Shown here: in pieces, positions 1 to 7,320 of the stretch
Numbering within the stretch: the first letter of the stretch is position 1
How the letters are laid out: every line of letters starts with the position of its first letter
DNA from: a virus
Strand: one strand, 5' to 3'
Length of the DNA: 21,704 bases
Virus record (IMG/VR): IMGVR_UViG_3300008120_000811
Coordinates: 1-21,704 of that record
Notes under the pieces: model-generated
What the model was told of the DNA's origin: nothing
The model's database searches: none
What the model saw: only the letters and a program-made list of their open reading frames with translations
Position numbers and translations under genes: made by a program

Positions 1-272
1 CCCTGCACAACCGCCCACACCTCGCCAGTGCCAGCGCGGTAGAAGCCTGAGCCCGTCTCATTGGCAAACCCAACCCCAGGCGCACCCTGCGAGCCGTCTG
101 CAATGCGAAGCGCAGCCGTCATGCCGCCTTGGCCTGAGCGCGACAGCGAATCAGTCAGCGTGGTGGCAATGTCACTGAGCGTGGTGTTAGCCCAGTTGGA
201 CTCAATGGTGGTGCCAGTGACAACGGGGTTGCCGCTGACCAAGTTAAATGTGCCGGAACCGTTGCGGGGCAT
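1..272 (-). CDS. Tail fibre protein, N-terminal part (runs off left edge)
   Basis: Ninety codons are open from an ATG at 272 to the edge of the window, with a good AAGGAG ribosome site (279-284) six bases upstream. The protein begins MPRNGSGTFNLVSGNPVVTG and continues with TIESNWANTTLSDIATTLTD, a start that I recognise from short-tailed phage tail fibre/tailspike proteins, where this N-terminal part attaches the fibre to the virion. It is followed by Gly/Ala-rich sequence (SRSGQGGMTAALRIADGS, then GFANETGSGFYRAG) typical of the next fibre segment. It lies last in the operon, directly after the ejection protein genes, the usual place for host-recognition genes. The receptor-binding part is outside the window, so the target cannot be inferred. 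Too short and truncated for a firmer family call. Confidence 0.8.
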   Translation of the reverse strand, partial: MPRNGSGTFNLVSGNPVVTGTTIESNWANTTLSDIATTLTDSLSRSGQGGMTAALRIADGSQGAPGVGFANETGSGFYRAGTGEVWAVVQ

Positions 273-278
273 CGTGTA

Positions 279-284
279 CTCCTT
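279..284 (-). promoter_or_regulatory. Ribosome binding site of the tail fibre gene
   Basis: AAGGAG on the minus strand lies six bases before the ATG at 272, in the 15-base gap after the stop of the preceding gene (288). It is among the best Shine-Dalgarno matches in the window and fixes the start of the truncated fibre gene. Confidence 0.7.
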
Positions 285-287
285 AAA

Positions 288-1868
288 TTACTGAGCGCCA
301 AGCACAGGCGCTGCGCGATACAGACTGCGCCTAAGCGCCTCGATGTAGGGGTCTGCCTGACCCGCCAAGAATGCGGCTTCACCCATCAGACGCGGTGAGG
401 ACACAGCTGCTGTGCCAACCGCTGCAGGGATGCCACCAAGTGAGCCAGCGCCAATCGCAGACAACCCGCTGACGCCGCGCTGAATGCCACGCGGCATGAA
501 TTCGTTAAGCGCCTGACCGGCGAGCGCAGGACGCAACTGACGCCCGCCTTGCTGCTCCAGTTCATCCATCAACTGAGCGCGAGCGCCATAGTTAGTGTTG
601 ACGTTGTTGCGCATGATTGACTGAAGTTTACGCATCGCAGTGTCAGCAGTAGCGCGGTCACCAAGCGACAGTGTGCGAGTGATTTCATCAATCAAGTCGG
701 ACGCTTCTGTGTATTCCTTCATCGTCTTGGCATAGGTTGGGGCTTGAGCCTCAATCTGGCGTTTGACGCTGTTGTACACATTGTCCACTGCAGCGCGGAC
801 ATCACGCGCCTCAAGCGGGGCCGCACTCTTGATAGCCCCAATACGCTGCTTCAGCGCGTCTAGGCCCTCTGGCGTATGGAACTGAGCCGGGTCAAGTTGG
901 CGCCATGCGTTGACCTCATCGCCAACCTTCTGCAGAGCGTCCAAAACCTGCGGGTTGCGGGCCTGACCTTTGAACGTGAACCGATCAACAGAGTCCTGCA
1001 CAGCCTTGTTGACTGGATCAAGGTCAAGCACCGTCTTATCAGACGTTACAGAACCCATGTTCTGACGGTACTGCGCAGACCTGTTCTGCCTAATCGTCTC
1101 AAGGTTCGCCTTGGCGTCATCCAGAACATCCATCATGTTGGCATTGCCACGCATGTTCTCGCGGAAGGCCTTGGCTTCAGTCCCGCCTGCCCTGCCTGCT
1201 GCATACGCTCCGCGCAGAGCCTCGCTGCCTGCGCCAGTGGTAGCGCCAACCATCTCTCTGCCAGCAGCAACTGCGCCCTTCAGCACCTTGCCAGCACCCG
1301 GCAACGCGCCACCAATGGCTGCGCTGGTCAGCGTGTCTTCTGGGTTGACCAATGCACCCGCTGCGCCGCCTGTCACGGCACCGCCTGCAGTACGCGCAGC
1401 CATTGAGCCTGGAGCCATGCCGCCAGTGCGCAGAGCGCGTACAAGCATCTGCGGAGCGCCTGCAGCACGGGCACCAGCAGCAATGGGAGTGCCCACGCCA
1501 GCAGTGCCTGCAATCTCTCCCGCAATCTTGCCGCCTTGATACAGCATGGACTCAGGATCAGCGCCCAGTGAGCGCAAGCCCTCATCCATTGCCTGCCTGC
1601 GCTCCGGGTTGCCAATGGACTTGGTGTTGCCTGCAAGCAAGTCGTAAGGCGTCAGCAGCGTTGCACCGATGGACCCAGCACCACGCAGAGCGCCCGCAGC
1701 AAGGTTGCCAATCGGACGCACAAAGTCTCTGGCTTCCTGAGCAATCAGTTCGCGGCGTGTGGGAGTGGGTGCAGGTGCAGGAGTCGGCGCCGCTTCTGGC
1801 TCTGCTTGAGCCCGCAAGCGAGCGTTTGCCAGCGCAAGGGCTCGCTTCTGCTCAAGCGTCAGTTCCAT
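288..1868 (-). CDS. Putative internal virion / DNA ejection protein (526 aa)
   Basis: The 526-residue product begins MELTLEQKRALALANARLRA, followed by an Ala/Pro linker (about residues 21-38). Residues about 50-210 are very rich in Ala and Gly (for example GGAVTGGAAGALV) with weakly hydrophobic helices that could insert in a membrane. Residues about 230-430 are charged and helical, and the C-terminus (about 455-500) is again Gly/Ala-rich. This build, the length and the place next to the tail fibre match large ejected internal proteins of short-tailed phages, which help DNA cross the cell envelope. I see no lysozyme or transglycosylase motif. The ATG at 1868 overlaps the end of the preceding gene by 10 bases and has GAGGAG about 10 bases upstream. 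The role is inferred from composition and position, not from a catalytic motif. Confidence 0.65.
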   Translation of the reverse strand: MELTLEQKRALALANARLRAQAEPEAAPTPAPAPTPTRRELIAQEARDFVRPIGNLAAGALRGAGSIGATLLTPYDLLAGNTKSIGNPERRQAMDEGLRSLGADPESMLYQGGKIAGEIAGTAGVGTPIAAGARAAGAPQMLVRALRTGGMAPGSMAARTAGGAVTGGAAGALVNPEDTLTSAAIGGALPGAGKVLKGAVAAGREMVGATTGAGSEALRGAYAAGRAGGTEAKAFRENMRGNANMMDVLDDAKANLETIRQNRSAQYRQNMGSVTSDKTVLDLDPVNKAVQDSVDRFTFKGQARNPQVLDALQKVGDEVNAWRQLDPAQFHTPEGLDALKQRIGAIKSAAPLEARDVRAAVDNVYNSVKRQIEAQAPTYAKTMKEYTEASDLIDEITRTLSLGDRATADTAMRKLQSIMRNNVNTNYGARAQLMDELEQQGGRQLRPALAGQALNEFMPRGIQRGVSGLSAIGAGSLGGIPAAVGTAAVSSPRLMGEAAFLAGQADPYIEALRRSLYRAAPVLGAQ

Positions 1869-3061
1869 AACGCACGCTCCTCAGGAGTCATTACGGCCCA
1901 GACTTTTGGGTCCACCCCGGCTGGCACTGATCCGCTTGCAGCCGCGCCCTGATTCAGACTCTTGTATTTGGTCTGCAGTTTGCGCAGTTCATCCAAGGCC
2001 GCAAGTCGCTCGCGCACAGGCACAGTCCTGTCACCAACCTTGCCCGCCATTGTGGTGTAAACCTGCACATCGAAGTTCGACTGCGGGCCTTCCATACGCG
2101 GCACGTTGGCAACCAGCCAGCCTGACAGCGTTTCAAGCTGACCAGCCTTGACTGCGGCGTCTCTGCTGACGCCTACAGCGCGGCCTGCAGCATCAAGAAC
2201 TGCGCCTGCTCCGCTACCAGTTGGGCCTGACTTGAGGATGCCTTCTGCTTGCGTCAGTGCAGTCAGCAGTTTGTCGCCTGTCTTGCCTGCGGCGACTGCT
2301 TCTGCGCCTTGCTTGGCGGTTTCGGTTGCAGTTGTCTTGGCGCCAGCAATGCGGCCCTGCAATGTTGGATCAGCCGCCGCGCCAATAACAGGCTGACCAT
2401 TAGCGCCAGCAATCGGCTCCATGCGCCCCGTGCGAGAGTTGAACGCCATGACGCCCTGAGCAGTCTGCACAGGCTGAAAGTAAGGCTGTGCGCCACCGCC
2501 TGATGCACGTATCTCACGCCGCAAAACAGCATCTCTTTCTGCCTGTTCCCGCCGCGCATCAATGCTTGCCTGCTGCGCACGCCGCTGCTCTGCCAACCTC
2601 TCAGCCTGACTTGCAGCCTGAGCCTCAAGCCGATCAGCCAACTCAATTTCACCGGACAGCCGAGCAATCTGCGCCTCGCGCTTGGCGCCTGGGTCAACGA
2701 TGTACTGCCCATCAGGCGTCACCATGCCCTTGCCTACACGCATCGGCTGCTGGGCTGCGGCTGCACGCCTCAGAAACTGCGTCTGCACAGGCTCAAACCG
2801 CTCGCCAGCAAACTGCGCAGCCAGAGCATTCAGCATGGCTGCCTGTCCTGACTCACCTTGCTGGCGTCCGTAAGCCTGAAGGGCACTCATGTCATCTTCT
2901 TGAGCCAACAACGCATCGCGCTCTCTGCGCCTTTGCATTGATAGCGGCAACGCAGGCGCAGACTGCACATTCTGCGTCAGCACACCGCCAGGAGATGACA
3001 CGCCAAGCGACATGGGCAGCATCCGCCGCCTCATGGAATCAATGTAGAACTCCTCGGCCAT
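1859..3061 (-). CDS. Putative ejection / DNA transfer protein (400 aa)
   Basis: I place the start at the ATG at 3061 (MAEEFYIDSMRRR), one base after the stop of the preceding gene (TGACATG); an upstream GTG at 3106 would overlap that gene by 44 bases and adds unconvincing sequence. Residues about 30-200 are helical and rich in Arg, Gln and Ala, with a long coiled-coil-like stretch around 125-185 (ASQAERLAEQRRAQQ). The C-terminal third carries a block I recognise from podovirus internal-virion proteins: AEGILKSGPTGSGAG, then LSGWLVANVPRMEGPQSNFD and VYTTMAGKVGDRTVPVRERL. The ending DPKVWAVMTPEERALW resembles other phage virion proteins. It forms a block with the 119- and 526-residue neighbours, the likely set ejected with the DNA. 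The function is inferred; the gene call is firm. Confidence 0.7.
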   Translation of the reverse strand: MAEEFYIDSMRRRMLPMSLGVSSPGGVLTQNVQSAPALPLSMQRRRERDALLAQEDDMSALQAYGRQQGESGQAAMLNALAAQFAGERFEPVQTQFLRRAAAAQQPMRVGKGMVTPDGQYIVDPGAKREAQIARLSGEIELADRLEAQAASQAERLAEQRRAQQASIDARREQAERDAVLRREIRASGGGAQPYFQPVQTAQGVMAFNSRTGRMEPIAGANGQPVIGAAADPTLQGRIAGAKTTATETAKQGAEAVAAGKTGDKLLTALTQAEGILKSGPTGSGAGAVLDAAGRAVGVSRDAAVKAGQLETLSGWLVANVPRMEGPQSNFDVQVYTTMAGKVGDRTVPVRERLAALDELRKLQTKYKSLNQGAAASGSVPAGVDPKVWAVMTPEERALWN

Positions 3062-3062
3062 G

Positions 3063-3422
3063 TCAGAGCCCGCCGCCGTAGTCAGCCGTGTCCATCGAGC
3101 CGTCACCAGTCATGCCCATGCGCTTGCGCCGCAGTTTCTCTTGCATTGCACGCAAGGCCGCGCCCTGCGTCTCATTCATGCCGCGCATCGCAGTGTCTTG
3201 TCCCTTCTGCGCCTTGCCAGCCATGTAGCCCTGGCCCAACTGAGCCGCGTACTGCGTCAGAGAGGGCGGCACATAGTGTTTGCCGATCATCTGACCTTGG
3301 GGGCCTTCCATTGACTGACCGCGCAGCGCGTCGATCTGCTTTTGCTTGCGCATCATCTCCACTTCTTCTGGGCGCATGGCGCCCATCTGAAGCAGGTACT
3401 CAAACATCATGTCGTCATTCAT
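3063..3422 (-). CDS. Small Met/Gln-rich virion-associated protein (119 aa)
   Basis: The 119-residue product starts MNDDMMFEYLLQMGAMRPEE, is rich in Met, Gln and Lys, and is predicted to be largely helical with one Gly-containing middle section (HYVPPSLTQYAAQLGQGYMA). No catalytic motif is seen. The ATG at 3422 follows the stop of the S74 protein by one base (TGACATG), and its own stop is one base before the next gene, so it looks translationally coupled on both sides. In short-tailed phages a small protein of this kind often precedes the larger ejection proteins, so a role as a minor internal virion protein or assembly chaperone is plausible. That role is inference from position and size only. 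Confidence 0.6.
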   Translation of the reverse strand: MNDDMMFEYLLQMGAMRPEEVEMMRKQKQIDALRGQSMEGPQGQMIGKHYVPPSLTQYAAQLGQGYMAGKAQKGQDTAMRGMNETQGAALRAMQEKLRRKRMGMTGDGSMDTADYGGGL

Positions 3423-3423
3423 G

Positions 3424-5916
3424 TCACAACTCCGCGTAGTTGACAGTCAAGTAGCCATTCTGATGCCGCTTCACCAAGTCAGGACGCACCGCCTGCAGTT
3501 CCTGAGCCATAACGCCAACCTGCGGATAGCCGAGCATCGTGTATTCGTAGATGCCAACGCCCGTGGCGTGCGTCCCGATGCGCTTAATGTTCCGCTTCAA
3601 ACGCCTATCAGAGAACATGAATGCGGCAGAGGCAGGATTGCTCAGTGCAGCACTACCAAGCGAGAACAACCCGCCCATTGTGTTGGCACCTGCAGCCTGC
3701 TGCGCGTTGTAAGCGCCCAACGCGGCGTCATAACCCATCTGAGTGGCGCCCAGAATGTTAGGCGTCTCTGACCGCTGTGCAGACACAAACGATGGCATCT
3801 GCGGCATGTTGACCTGCTGACCAGACAGCAGCGCGTTCATCTCGTTCAGAGACATGCCACGACGCTGCATTTGCTCTGCAATAGCCTGCTGGCGCAGCTG
3901 GTTCTGGAAAGCTGCGTACTGCTGGTTCAAAGCCTGCTGCTGGGCCAGCGCAGAGTTCTGCGCATTGAACCGTTGCAGATCAAGCGCCCCAGCCTGTCCC
4001 AATGCCTGATTGCGGAACTGCTGCGAGGCCAAGTCCTGCTGGAACGCTTGTGACCCAGCACGGTTGGCAAGGTCAGCCTGCGCCATGTTCTGGCCGAACA
4101 ACTGCTGCTGTGCTTGATTGCCAAACTGTGCCGCGCCAAGGTTCTGCTGAAAGGCCTGATTGACAGCCTGATTACGGAACTGATCCGATGCAAGACCTTG
4201 CTGAAAAGCCTGCCCTGCAGCCTGATTGCCCGCCTGCCCTGCAGCCATGTTCTGAGAGAACTGCTGGCCCAGCGCCTGATTGGCAAACTGATTGGCAGAC
4301 AAGTCCTGCCCAAACCGCTGCGCCTGAGCGCGGTTAAACGCCTCGTTGGCGCCCACCGCTTGATTAAACGCTTGCTGGGTTGCTTGATTGGCAAACTGAC
4401 CGCCAGCCAAGTTCTGCTGGAAGCGTTGCCCCTGCGCCTGATTGGCTGCTTGAGTCGCTGCAAGTGCTTGGTTAAAGGCCTGCTGGGTTGCCTGATTGCC
4501 AAACTGCCCAGCCGTAACGCCCTGCTGGAACTGCTGCCCAAGGGCTTGGTTCGCTGCCTGTCGAGCGCCCAGAGCCTGCTGGTACGCCTGCTGCGTGGCT
4601 TGGTTGCCAAATTGTCCAGATGCTAAACCTTGCTGGAACTGTTGCCCCAGAGCCTGATTACCAGCTTGCTGCGCTGACATGGCCTGATTGAATGCCTGTT
4701 GCGCCGCTTGGTTGCGGAACTGATTAGCAGACAAGCCCTGTCCAAACGCCTGTTGCGCAGCCTGATTGGCAAACTGCCCGCCAGTCACATCCTCGTTGAA
4801 CGCCTGCTGCCGCGCTCCCATGCCCATGCTGAACAAACGCTGCGCTTCATTGCCAGCCGTATCCAGTGCGTTGAACCGCTCTGCAGCCTGACGCTGCTGC
4901 AAGTCAGCCAATGCCCGCGTGTAGCCTTCAGAGCCAACCGTAAAGCCTTGGTTAGCAAGTTGCGTCTCAAGCTGCTGCTGCTGGCGCTCATGCACAGGCT
5001 GCATACGCTCCATCAACGAACGCGCCACATTGTCCCTGTACGATGAATCAAACTGCGGCAACGCCGGGTTGTCACCAGTGGTCAAAGCCCGCTGCACGCT
5101 TTCTGTCTGTGCAGTTCGGGCCAGATCGCTGGTCATCGGGTTGAACTGAGCGTTTAAGCCAAAGTTCTGCACGCCCCGCTGGACGCCACCCTGCATGGGA
5201 TCGAATGACGTTCCTAACGCATAGTTCTGAACGCCGCGCTGCAAGTTGCCTTGCATGGGATCAAACCCGGTTGCAACAGGAGTTCCATCGACGTTGCGCT
5301 GTAGACCACTTGTCATTGAGTCAAAGCCAAGCGCCAACGGAGTTGTGTTTGTGCTTGTTCTGACGCGGCCCGTCATCGGGTCAAAACTGCGCTGCAAATC
5401 GGTTTGCTGAGAATCGAAAGTCAATCCAGTCAACGCAGAATCAACGCCCATCTGAGGGCCACCAAAGTTGAACCCGCCAACAACATTTTGGCGGTTTACA
5501 TCGGTGGACAACCCAGGCGTGTAGTCCGTAATGCCGGTGTTGAGCGTTGACGGCCCAGTCAGTTGGGCCATTTGCGGCAGGTTCTGCCAGTTGAACGGCT
5601 GCGAATACTCGTTCGCAACACGCCCCATGAAATCACCAGCAAGCGCAGACCTGTCAGCCTGCAGCCCCAACTGATCATTGAGCGCAGACTGTAGGCCAGG
5701 GGCCAGCGTGTTGTTCTGCGTCCATGACGTAACCGTCTGACCAGTTGCAGGATCAGTCGTTGCGTTGGTGCCCCATGTCTGCGAGCCAAACGGCGTGTTG
5801 ATCGTCGGGCGGTTCGCAAAGTTCTGAATGTTGGTCAGTTCTTTGCTTGCTTCCGCTTGCGTTTCTGCCGCAGCAACGTAATTCGGTGCTGGAGGAGGAC
5901 TGCCCTTACCGCCCAT
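3424..5916 (-). CDS. Long repeat-containing virion protein with C-terminal S74-type chaperone domain (830 aa)
   Basis: The N-terminus (MGGKGSPPPAPNYVAAAETQ) and the following TPFGSQTWGTN segment are typical of a podovirus virion protein. Residues about 178-277 form five 20-residue units beginning FDPM or similar. Residues 278-383 are helical. Residues 384-635 are exactly fourteen 18-residue units (consensus NQAxxQxFxQxLxxxQFx). The last 62 residues match the intramolecular chaperone auto-processing domain (peptidase S74): FSDRRLKRNIKRI, GIYEYTMLG, VGVMAQELQ and GYLTVNY. Ser769 and Lys774 have the five-residue spacing of the self-cleaving Ser-Lys dyad, so cut before Ser769 is predicted. The family helps fibres trimerise and is then released. 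The ATG at 5916 has GGAG upstream and overlaps the GNAT-like gene by 11 bases. It could be a fibre, a tail needle-like rod or an ejected protein; the sequence alone does not decide. Confidence 0.8.
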   Translation of the reverse strand: MGGKGSPPPAPNYVAAAETQAEASKELTNIQNFANRPTINTPFGSQTWGTNATTDPATGQTVTSWTQNNTLAPGLQSALNDQLGLQADRSALAGDFMGRVANEYSQPFNWQNLPQMAQLTGPSTLNTGITDYTPGLSTDVNRQNVVGGFNFGGPQMGVDSALTGLTFDSQQTDLQRSFDPMTGRVRTSTNTTPLALGFDSMTSGLQRNVDGTPVATGFDPMQGNLQRGVQNYALGTSFDPMQGGVQRGVQNFGLNAQFNPMTSDLARTAQTESVQRALTTGDNPALPQFDSSYRDNVARSLMERMQPVHERQQQQLETQLANQGFTVGSEGYTRALADLQQRQAAERFNALDTAGNEAQRLFSMGMGARQQAFNEDVTGGQFANQAAQQAFGQGLSANQFRNQAAQQAFNQAMSAQQAGNQALGQQFQQGLASGQFGNQATQQAYQQALGARQAANQALGQQFQQGVTAGQFGNQATQQAFNQALAATQAANQAQGQRFQQNLAGGQFANQATQQAFNQAVGANEAFNRAQAQRFGQDLSANQFANQALGQQFSQNMAAGQAGNQAAGQAFQQGLASDQFRNQAVNQAFQQNLGAAQFGNQAQQQLFGQNMAQADLANRAGSQAFQQDLASQQFRNQALGQAGALDLQRFNAQNSALAQQQALNQQYAAFQNQLRQQAIAEQMQRRGMSLNEMNALLSGQQVNMPQMPSFVSAQRSETPNILGATQMGYDAALGAYNAQQAAGANTMGGLFSLGSAALSNPASAAFMFSDRRLKRNIKRIGTHATGVGIYEYTMLGYPQVGVMAQELQAVRPDLVKRHQNGYLTVNYAEL
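4012..4767 (-). repeat. Fourteen tandem 54-bp (18-residue) coding repeats
   Basis: Residues 384-635 of the 830-residue protein divide into 14 units of exactly 18 residues with no insertion or deletion. Each begins N-Q/R-A and most follow NQAxxQxFxQxLxxxQFx. The DNA copies diverge at many third positions, so the array is old and held by protein selection rather than being a recent slippage product. Eighteen residues equal five turns of an alpha helix, so one face (Ala3, Phe8, Leu12, Phe17) would repeat in register along a nearly straight rod. Confidence 0.9.
5086..5385 (-). repeat. Five tandem 60-bp (20-residue) coding repeats
   Basis: Residues 178-277 of the 830-residue protein hold five 20-residue units starting FDPM, FDSM, FDPM, FDPM and FNPM, each followed by a conserved Leu/Val-Gln-Arg or similar (for example FDPMQGNLQRGVQ). 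A degenerate sixth copy (FDSQQTDLQRS) precedes them. The Asp-Pro/Gly turns and alternating hydrophobics suggest beta structure, unlike the helical 18-residue array later in the protein. Confidence 0.8.
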
Positions 5917-6322
5917 GTCTTGCTCCTTTGAGCCAACGACACTCGTCGGCCTTCATTTCAAACATCACAGCGTCGATTGTCTCGGCAATCTGCCGAAACC
6001 CCAACTTCTTGTTCATCGCTAACGCTTCATCCAAGTGATTTGGCGTCAGCCCGTAAACCGCCTCTTTGCCACAGGTCACAAACGGATACTCAAACGCTGC
6101 ACGCCAGAGGCTGCGTGTCAGCGCGTGTTCGTTGTCGAAAGCAACGTGCATCCAGCATGACTTTTCTGTCCAAGCGTTGTAAGCAACCGCGCAAGCAATC
6201 GTTCCATCATCACGCATCGAGGCAATGCACCGCAGATCACTTGACCAAGGCAGGCGCGTTTGCCGGTTCATCCATTCCCAGACGACCGGCGGCTGGCCCG
6301 GTTGGTCGGTGACTAGCTTCAT
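5906..6322 (-). CDS. GNAT-like small protein (138 aa)
   Basis: The 138-residue product has the order of a small GNAT acetyltransferase fold: a central strand pair (IASMRDDGTIACAVAYNAW), a strand (SCWMHVAFD), a helix (TRSLWRAAFEYPF), and a C-terminal section ALAMNKKLGFRQIAE followed by a last strand (AVMFEMK) like the end of many GNAT proteins. I do not see a clear acetyl-CoA binding R/Q-x-x-G-x-G/A loop, so it may be a non-catalytic relative. T7-like phages carry a small virion protein (gp13) of about the same length that also looks GNAT-derived and is encoded beside the ejection proteins; by analogy this may be a virion or assembly protein rather than an enzyme. Start and stop overlap both neighbours (ATGA at 6319-6322; 11 bases at 5906-5916). 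Confidence 0.6.
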   Translation of the reverse strand: MKLVTDQPGQPPVVWEWMNRQTRLPWSSDLRCIASMRDDGTIACAVAYNAWTEKSCWMHVAFDNEHALTRSLWRAAFEYPFVTCGKEAVYGLTPNHLDEALAMNKKLGFRQIAETIDAVMFEMKADECRWLKGARHGR

Positions 6323-7320
6323 CTCTCAACGGTTTCTTGGTCCGTCATTCCTGGCGCCCGCCTTGTCAGCGCCTCTTGCGCCATCATGTCAAACAGTGCT
6401 AATTCCATCAGTTCTTGGTCTGTCAGTTGGTCATACGATGAAGGCGCAGCCACTGCAGCAGGCAACGTGCTTGTAATGTCAGTGTTCAGTAAGTCTGCGT
6501 AATCGCTAAAGTCTTCAATGTCTGCCACAGTGACGTTGCCAACATTTGAGATTAGTCTGTCGTTTGTTTGTGACGGCGCAGCTGCGTCTACTTGAGCAGT
6601 CGGTTCCATGAACACATCCGACTGCTGCACAAGCCCAAGCTCGCGGTCAATCTCAAAGTCATCGGCTGGGTCAGTTGGAGGCGCAACCGTGTCAGAAAGA
6701 CCAACTTCATTCACAGTGACGCTAGGCGTCCTTGTGGTCGTGGTCGTGTTCGTTATTGGCGCTGAAACTATTGGCCCACCAAAAACGTCCGACTGCTGAA
6801 CAATCCCCAACTCTCTGTCAACTTCAAAGTCGTCAGCTGCGTCTTTTGGAGGCGCAGGCGTGTCAGTGACATCCACCTCTAGCACCGTCACAGTCGGCGT
6901 CTTTGCTTCAGTCCCAGTTCCCCTTCTCACAACAGAAACCGGGGTCTTCGGCTCTGGTCGCAAAGGTGGATTGCCTGCAGGAGCAGGCGTCGGTGCTGGA
7001 GTTGGTGAAGGCGCGGGTGTTGGTGACGGTGCCGGAGTTGGCGTCAAAGGTTTTGGCGCTGGCGCTACTGGAGGAGAAGGAGAGCGTGGAGTAGGCGCAG
7101 GGGTTACTGGCGTTCTTGGCGGCGGCGCCACCGTTGGCAAACGCAGCACAGGTGGGGCAAACGCAAGCCCTGTCCTTGGCGAACGCACAAAATTGATGGG
7201 TAAGCCTATGTTCTGCGAGTTAGGCAGCAGAACAACACCAGAAGGCACGCCTTGCGAATCACTAGGCGCACTGCGCAGCGCCTGAATCAAAGCACTTGAA
7301 TACACGGGTGCCGTTGCCAT
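6319..7320 (-). CDS. Proline-rich protein with internal duplication (333 aa), unrecognised
   Basis: I do not recognise the family. Residues about 1-65 may be a small folded head (SSALIQALRSAPS, then GLPINFVRSPRTGLAF). Residues about 66-118 are a Pro/Ala/Thr linker (repeated TPAPSP). Two copies of a 43-residue unit follow (141-183 and 198-240), each with TP(T/S)VTV at the start and an acidic DDFE(V/I)DRELG(I/L)VQQSDVF core. The rest is acidic and ends in a helix rich in Met/Leu. The ATG overlaps the stop of the nozzle-like gene (TAATG), so the two are coupled. Placement between the nozzle-like protein and the GNAT/S74 genes suggests a tail accessory or connector that carries short acidic binding motifs on a flexible arm; that is inference only. 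Confidence 0.65.
   Translation of the reverse strand: MATAPVYSSALIQALRSAPSDSQGVPSGVVLLPNSQNIGLPINFVRSPRTGLAFAPPVLRLPTVAPPPRTPVTPAPTPRSPSPPVAPAPKPLTPTPAPSPTPAPSPTPAPTPAPAGNPPLRPEPKTPVSVVRRGTGTEAKTPTVTVLEVDVTDTPAPPKDAADDFEVDRELGIVQQSDVFGGPIVSAPITNTTTTTRTPSVTVNEVGLSDTVAPPTDPADDFEIDRELGLVQQSDVFMEPTAQVDAAAPSQTNDRLISNVGNVTVADIEDFSDYADLLNTDITSTLPAAVAAPSSYDQLTDQELMELALFDMMAQEALTRRAPGMTDQETVER
6601..6900 (-). repeat. Direct duplication of a 43-codon acidic unit
   Basis: Copy 1 is 6772-6900 and copy 2 is 6601-6729, offset by 171 bp (57 codons). At protein level the cores are DDFEVDRELGIVQQSDVF and DDFEIDRELGLVQQSDVF, while the linker between them (GPIVSAPITNTTTTTR) is not repeated. The copies show conservative amino acid changes and synonymous differences, so both have been under selection. 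Confidence 0.85.

Noticed and set aside
3062-3106. Upstream GTG at 3106 as the start of the 400-residue ejection protein
   Set aside because: It would overlap the 119-residue gene by 44 bases; the ATG at 3061 follows the stop by one base, as for the gene before it.
4114-4626. Leu/Arg-rich repetitive open frame on the plus strand
   Set aside because: It mirrors the 18-residue repeat array of the S74 protein; its periodicity comes from the coding strand repeats.
4012-4767. Possible CRISPR array from the regularly spaced repeats
   Set aside because: The period is 54 bp without distinct spacers, the frame is open throughout, and conservation is at protein level. It is a coding repeat.
6860-7285. 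Gly/Val-rich open frame on the plus strand
   Set aside because: It is the complement of the proline-rich arm (Pro codons CCN read as Gly on the other strand). No ribosome site, opposite to all genes, and fully inside a well-supported gene.
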